23,522 nt of DNA, taken from contig CAXKVR010000738.1 of NCBI GenBank assembly GCA_964058845.1, positions 1-23,522 of the forward strand, in the 5' to 3' direction. Each line of letters opens with the position of its first letter. Position 1 is the stretch's first letter. The notes beneath the pieces are model-generated. The model saw only the letters and a list, made by a program, of their open reading frames with translations, searched no databases and was not told the DNA's origin. Shown in pieces: positions 19,031 to 23,522 of the stretch. Position numbers and translations under genes: made by a program. The DNA comes from Carex sylvatica (Eukaryota > Streptophyta > Magnoliopsida > Poales > Cyperaceae).

Positions 19031-19906
19031 TTCAGATCGTGCTTGAGAGGACCAGGAGCAAGCCCCCTCTCCTCTCTCTCGTGCTCAGACAAGTCGATCC
19101 ACTTAACTTCCTTCAACGACATCAGGTAAATTTTATTTTTTTGCAAAGCCTGAGATGTTAGATTTTAGTGTGTTGTTATCTAATTTTTATTTAATTGTAA
19201 ATCATTGCAAAGGATGCAGATTGTAGGAAGTTTTTTAATTGAAATTGTTAAAATTGAAAACAATTTATGTATGTGTAAGATTGTCAAAGTTTGGGATGTG
19301 AAAACTAATTTGAAATGTCAAGCCTTAGTTTTTGTTCTTTTGGTATAGCTTGAATATATGAGGTGGGCATGAACTGAGTATATACAAATGGTTGCTTTAG
19401 TTAAAAACAATGAGAATTTAATGTTGTATGTCACTTTGATTCTAGTTGAGAATAAGTAATTTCTAAAACTATATATTGCATATGCATCAAGAGCTTTTTC
19501 ATAAACATTTTTTGTAAGGTGTGGGTCAGATTGTCAAATTAATAAAGATATGTTGTGAGAAAACTTCCCAATTATGCTTTTCTCATTTGTTGGAGATGCT
19601 TAGTATAAACACTAGAAGAAATATAGCAAATCACACCCTTATGTCAGGTTGGGTCAGTTTTCACACCTTTTTTTTATTTTCATATTTGTTTCTAGGCAGC
19701 AATTTAAATGCAATCCTTGTTAAGATGGTGCATGCTGTAGGGAGGGCATTGGAGGTGTGAAAAAGATGGACAAGTCATGGATTCTCAGTGGATAAGATTT
19801 TTATTTCAATTTGAATGAATGTTGCATGATTTCTATTTCAATTTGAATGGATGTTACATTAGTGCATAATCTAACATTATTTCTATAATTCTGTATAGGT
19901 ATGACC
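19031..19906. other. Interior of the MULE, likely leader intron
   Basis: After the splice donor near 19126 comes about 780 bp of AT-rich sequence with no coding motif, ending just before a pyrimidine tract and TATAG near 19905. It fits a long leader intron of the mudrA-like gene, but acceptor use is inferred. Two 25-30 base stretches around ATTTCAATTTGAATG (19803 and 19837) are a short direct repeat. Confidence 0.4.
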
Positions 19907-21030
19907 CAGAAACTGCGTTTAGGATAGAGGCTAAGATTGAAGATTCCTCAAAAAGTCAATTGACGTTCGAAAGAATTATGTCAAGAGAAAGACATTAAAA
20001 TGGGTGGTGGACTCGGATAGATTCTCTTTGTGTGATTTGAGGAATGACTTATTTGACGATCTATGTTGGGGGAGTTGTCAAACACCAAAGATATGGATGT
20101 TTGACAAAAATAATGGTAGAGAAGTGGAAATAGTGTCTGAGTCACAAATACCAGAGATGTTTAGGATGTTCCAAAATGAAAGAAAAATCTCACTATTTGT
20201 AGTAGTTTGTGATTTGAATGAAAGCTCGAAATGTAGTGGTACGAATTTCATTTATCCATGCACTCCATCTCAACCATCACCAACCATAATACTTGATAGT
20301 GAAAGTCATATAGGGAGCTCCCAAGGATGTAATATGTCAGGTCAACTTGATCAATCTGATAACCTTTACGATTATGTGGGATTCAATGATGAGAGCCTTT
20401 ATATTTCCGATGTTGAGGGTGATCTTGCTCATGAGGGTGCTAACCATGCTATCGAGGGGGTACACGTTGATCCAGATAAGAATAATGTGGATGAGGAGCC
20501 AACAGTAGAGGTTGTTGAGGATCAAGCATGATCCGGGGTTCACGGTTCATCCACCCAAGATGAAGAGACCACCCGGGAGGCCTAGAAAATAAAGGATCCC
20601 TGGTTTTCTTGAGAAGAGGTCCAAAAAACAACACCAATGTAAGAGATGCAAGCAGTATGGCCACCAAGAAAGAACATGCAAAGCTCCACTTCCCGGTGAT
20701 ATAGAAGACGCCTCCAATTCTGGACCAAGCACCAACAAAATGTATCTTGTCTATTTCTTATTGTTCTCATTATGGGTTTGATTGCATAATCAGAGTTAAT
20801 TACCTGCTGGTCCTAAGTTGTTTTATGTACCATGCATGTACCAAATGTATTGCTTTCTATTGACAAAGTTGCCTTGTCTCTGTTTTATTTTATTTTGTTT
20901 GAATAGATAGGTGGTTGGGATCTGCATATTAATTTAATATTTAATATTTTTTACCCTTAAATAATAAGCTTGATATTTTCTTATGTGCAGGAAGAGAACA
21001 AAGAAGACTCCGATGAACACAGAGGGTTGA
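19907..21030 (+). pseudogene. MudrA-like transposase remnant lacking the catalytic domain
   Basis: The N-terminal PB1-like region of MULE transposases is readable: DPETAFRIEAKI near 19910, then after a frameshift NYVKRKTLKWVVDSDRFSL, WGSCQTPKIWMFDKN, GREVEIVSESQIPEMF and ERKISLFVVVCD (to about 20215). An acidic linker (NVDEEPTVEVVEDQ) ends in a stop at 20531. In the next frame the C-terminus follows at once: KRPPGRPRK, a stop, then the zinc knuckle CKRCKQYGHQERTC (CX2CX4HX4C) at 20638-20679. In full-length relatives the DDE domain and SWIM finger, several hundred residues, lie between these parts; here they are absent. The longest frame opens at a GTG, with no ATG nearby. A last exon may start after GTGCAG near 20989. 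Confidence 0.8.
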
Positions 21031-21658
21031 GGGTGCTTTATCATTTATTTGTTGTTTTTTGCTTTATCAATTTATAGAAGTAGAATTTTTGCCACTGCCT
21101 TGTGTGGATTTTTGCCTTTTTCTTATGTACCTATATTATGCATAATGCATTTTCAATTTTTGCCTCTACCTTTTCAATTTATAGTATTGTAATATTAACT
21201 GACACTTATCTCATGCATAATGCAAGCAATCAAATTGAGAAAATATATGTCCAGCACATGCTTAATGCAAGCAATCAAACCCAGCACATGCTACTTATTT
21301 AGTATGTGAAATACTTATTTAGTATGCTAAAGTTGAATTATGGGACTGATTTGATATTGTTTCATATGCAGTTTTTTTATTATTCTGTGTGATATACATG
21401 CCTGATAGGAACCAGGAAATCCAAATATTTCATAATCACACATATAGCACCCTTCGAAATAACATATCGCACTTTTCGACAAGGTAGAATTGAACAACAG
21501 TTGAAATTAGAATTGAACAAACCATAGTTAAAATACTAAAATACTCAACAGTTGGAATTAGAATTGAACAAAATAGCATTCAACAAGGTAGCTAAAATTA
21601 AAACATAACCCTAAAAAGTCTAACATAACCCTAAAATTATAACATCCAAACATCAATG
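21031..21658. other. Spacer between the two convergent MULE genes, no gene seen
   Basis: AT-rich sequence. GCATAATGCA and AATGCAAGCAATCAAA motifs recur between 21138 and 21290 (for example 21220-21236 and 21265-21280), a loose short tandem pattern. Beyond 21420 it is the 3' flank of the minus-strand gene. Confidence 0.45.
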
Positions 21659-22235
21659 CTACTTACATATCATTACAATTAAAACACCGATCATCACAAA
21701 GACAATGATAGCAACGAGAAATTTGATTTACTCCACTAATTTAATAAGGCGAGAGTTGTGTTTCTTCCATTCTTCCATCTCAACATCATATCGAGCTTCA
21801 TTTCTAAAAACGATACCACATGCTAGACATCACTCCATTGTTTCACAATTCCTAATTCGCGAAGAAATTCCTCGTACTCCTCCTCCCACATGAAAATTAC
21901 AACTATAATTCTACTGCAATTACAAAAAAATAAAAAGTTCATTATCTATAATCCAAATAAAAAGTTGATTCTAATAAATGCTTCTCTTCTGACAAGTTTA
22001 AGCATGAGTCACAATCAATTGTACCAGTACCGACTACAATTAATTTATCCATGACAGGTATTGTACCAGTACCGACTACAGCACATCTGCTAATTTCAGT
22101 ACTTAATCTAAATAAAATTAGCTAAAATTACATACCGTTGTATTTTTTGGCACTTGTAAAACACTTTTTTCGATTCGACGGAGTTTGGCTCACGAGCTTG
22201 ATCACTTTGTGGCCACAGTTGGTGCATGGCACCAT
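21659..22235 (-). pseudogene. GRF zinc-finger protein with C-terminal membrane helix, broken
   Basis: On the minus strand MVPCTNCGHKVIKLVSQTPS, then NRKKVFYKCQ (22136-22235), matches the start of a GRF-type zinc finger: CX2CG, then S.T..N, R.FY.C. A GTATGT donor at 22135 and a TTGCAG acceptor near 21918 join it in phase to an exon giving FMWEEEYEEFLRELG, the typical end of the GRF domain (F.W.DE). The cysteine expected just before is lost to a small shift. After a stop, another frame reads EARYDVEMEEWKKHNSRLIK (charged, coiled-coil-like), then a stop and FLVAIIVFVMIGVLIVMICK, a membrane helix ending at TAG (21659-21661). Small plant proteins with a GRF finger and C-terminal helix exist. Their role is not known to me. 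The start at 22235 is a guess; the frame stays open upstream. Confidence 0.7.
22021..22080 (+). repeat. Two copies of an 18-bp motif in the MULE interior (intron of the GRF remnant)
   Basis: GTACCAGTACCGACTACA occurs at 22021-22038 and 22063-22080. Related copies lie near 22951, 22979 and 23005. The motif begins with a GTAC palindrome and repeats GTACC internally. Confidence 0.85.
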
Positions 22236-22950
22236 CGGAGAGGAGCGGCTTGGTTGGGCCAAAGTTGTGGAGATCTCTGATAACGTCGTGTGATTCTCCA
22301 CCAGTGACCATGGCGATGCATGGTGGAAGACTAATGGAAGGCTAGGCCGAAGTTAATCTGACTAAAAGTTTTAGAATTTAGACCTTGATGCTATGTATTA
22401 TACCTCAAATAAGCATACATTCATAAACTGCATAAATTATCTCAAGTAAGCATACAATTCCACTATCAGGTCATGTTAGGTTCTGTTTCTTATCAAGTAA
22501 GCATACATTCAAGTATGAGGTTCTGTTTCTACTCTATTTAATTTGACAGTTATTTCAGGTTGCATAAATTCATGTTAGGTTGGGGAAAACAAAAAAATTA
22601 CTTGAGTACTCAAGTTCTGACTCAGGTTAGTTATATAGTGATATAAATTCACTAAGTAATTCAAAGTAAGTTTAAAGAATAGAAATGATATGTTATATTA
22701 TCTATGCCAATTTAGTAATTTTTTAAAATTGATAGTTGAAATCTAAACTTCTTTGGCATAGAATAGGTTCATATGCAGTACAAAGTACAAAGTTTTTGGA
22801 CAGATGCATGGATACATTCTCAAATCTTGATTAAAATGTTGCATCTACGTACATATCATGTCAATAAACTCATAGTGAAGTAATTCACCACAATATATTC
22901 ATGATAAAAAATTCTAATGGAAATATATTTTCATTCAAGCTCATTTCATA
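22236..22950. other. MULE interior upstream of the GRF remnant, no gene seen
   Basis: The first 100 bases stay open in the GRF frame on minus and may hold more of its first exon. The rest is AT-rich with repeats of AAGTAAGCATACA (22408, 22445, 22495) but no coding motif. It is likely a leader intron of the minus-strand gene. Confidence 0.4.
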
Positions 22951-23022
22951 TACCAGTACTGGCTACAAAACAGGTACTATACCAGTACCGACTACAACAG
23001 AAAGGTACCGTACCAGTACCAC
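22951..23022 (+). repeat. Three diverged copies of the GTACCAGTACC motif
   Basis: TACCAGTACTGGCTACA at 22951, ATACCAGTACCGACTACA at 22979 and GTACCGTACCAGTACCAC at 23005 resemble the exact pair at 22021-22080. Nearby AGTACTTAATCTAAA (23114) also recurs at 22099, so a segment of the MULE interior seems to have been duplicated. Confidence 0.75.
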
Positions 23023-23339
23023 TGCTGATGGAAATGGTGTAGTTCAAGAAAAGTACTAAATTTTGGGAGAAAAAATTTATACGGCCACAGCATAGACAAG
23101 AGAAAAATTTTTAGTACTTAATCTAAAAAAAAATGCAAAAAACTCGGTATCTACGTTTGCTCCAACTGTCACAGCATAGACAAGAGATCAGAACCTCAGG
23201 GGATTTGGAGAGATGGTGGCAATACCTTGACGGGAAGAAGGGAGTAGGCGAGGAGGTAGTGGCGGACTAATGGAGCTCCTCGCATTGGGTTGGGTCTGGG
23301 TCCAGGGCGTGCAGGGTGGAGAGCGACGGAGGTGGATCC

Positions 23340-23522
23340 GTGGATCGGCGGGGTGAGCGGATTGCGCTAGGCGCTAGCTTGTTTTCTGTAACTAGCGAGT
23401 GAGAGAGAAAGAGAGAGCGCGAGAAACAAAAGAGATATTAGAGAAAGGGAGACGATAGAGAGTGCTAGAGATTATGGAAGGAAGACGGAAGGGAACTGGA
23501 GTTCTCCATTTCTGATAAAACA
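23340..23522 (-). repeat. Right inverted terminal repeat of the MULE (partial)
   Basis: Complement of the left repeat's inner 170 bp, running to the window edge. On the minus strand it reads into GC-rich sequence and a splice donor near 23227 (CGTCAAG then GTATTG). It therefore mirrors the left end as a possible promoter and leader exon, here for the minus-strand GRF gene. TCACAGCATAGACAAGAGA occurs at 23169 and nearly so at 23076, just inside. Confidence 0.82.

Larger units (their letters stand above)
18639..23522 (+). mobile_element. Mutator-like element (MULE), right end cut by the window
   Basis: Long inverted terminal repeats bound a region holding a mudrA-like remnant on plus and a GRF zinc-finger gene remnant on minus. 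The outer left end reads GGAAATTTT and is followed by repeats of the form AAATTGCCA and AAATTACCC, as in many plant MULE ends. The matching outer part of the right end lies beyond base 23522, by my estimate about 220 bp. The transposase catalytic domain is missing, so this copy is non-autonomous. The left boundary is inferred, not proven by a target duplication. Confidence 0.8.

Noticed and set aside
18863..19129. 88-codon plus-strand frame with a hydrophobic stretch at the MULE left end
   Set aside because: It lies mostly within the inverted terminal repeat, is CT-rich, and is better read as leader exon than protein.
20337..20770. Four minus-strand frames opposite the mudrA-like remnant
   Set aside because: They are complements of the plus-strand transposase sequence, which has recognisable motifs; the minus frames have none.

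Overview
The window reads as nuclear DNA of a flowering plant, most likely a eudicot because it is very AT-rich outside genes. The evidence is one spliced plant-type laccase gene, a Ty1/copia retrotransposon primed by initiator-Met tRNA, a Mutator-like element (MULE), hAT-like elements and several foldback elements. Species cannot be told from the sequence.

Layout. 1-4130: AT-rich intergenic DNA with several degenerate foldback (MITE-like) elements and a small cluster of TGGGCY boxes. 4136-11087: one minus-strand Ty1/copia element with 223-bp LTRs, a 5-bp target duplication (TATTT), a tRNA primer site, and decayed gag, protease, integrase, RT and RNase H. Three other elements sit inside it: a 1618-bp solo LTR (7068-8685) in the protease/integrase region, a 329-bp hAT-like element (9384-9712) in gag, and a 169-bp hairpin element (10889-11057) in its 5' LTR. 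Each carries its own target duplication (5, 8 and 9 bp). Removing the three leaves about 4.8 kb, a normal copia size. 11291-11975: a longer, decayed relative of the hAT-like element. 12370-13325: a foldback element with arms of a few hundred bases. 13326-15990: AT-rich DNA without a recognised gene.

16110-18426: the only apparently intact gene, a plus-strand laccase of five exons and 566 aa with a signal peptide and all four copper motifs.

18639 to the window edge: a MULE with long inverted repeats whose right end is cut off. It holds two convergent broken genes. The plus-strand one is a mudrA-like transposase remnant that keeps the N-terminal PB1-like region and the C-terminal zinc knuckle but has no catalytic domain. 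The minus-strand one is a remnant of a GRF zinc-finger protein with a C-terminal membrane helix. This two-gene convergent layout, recalling MuDR with its mudrA and mudrB, is the most interesting feature of the window. The palindromic repeat array in the solo LTR's U3 region comes next.
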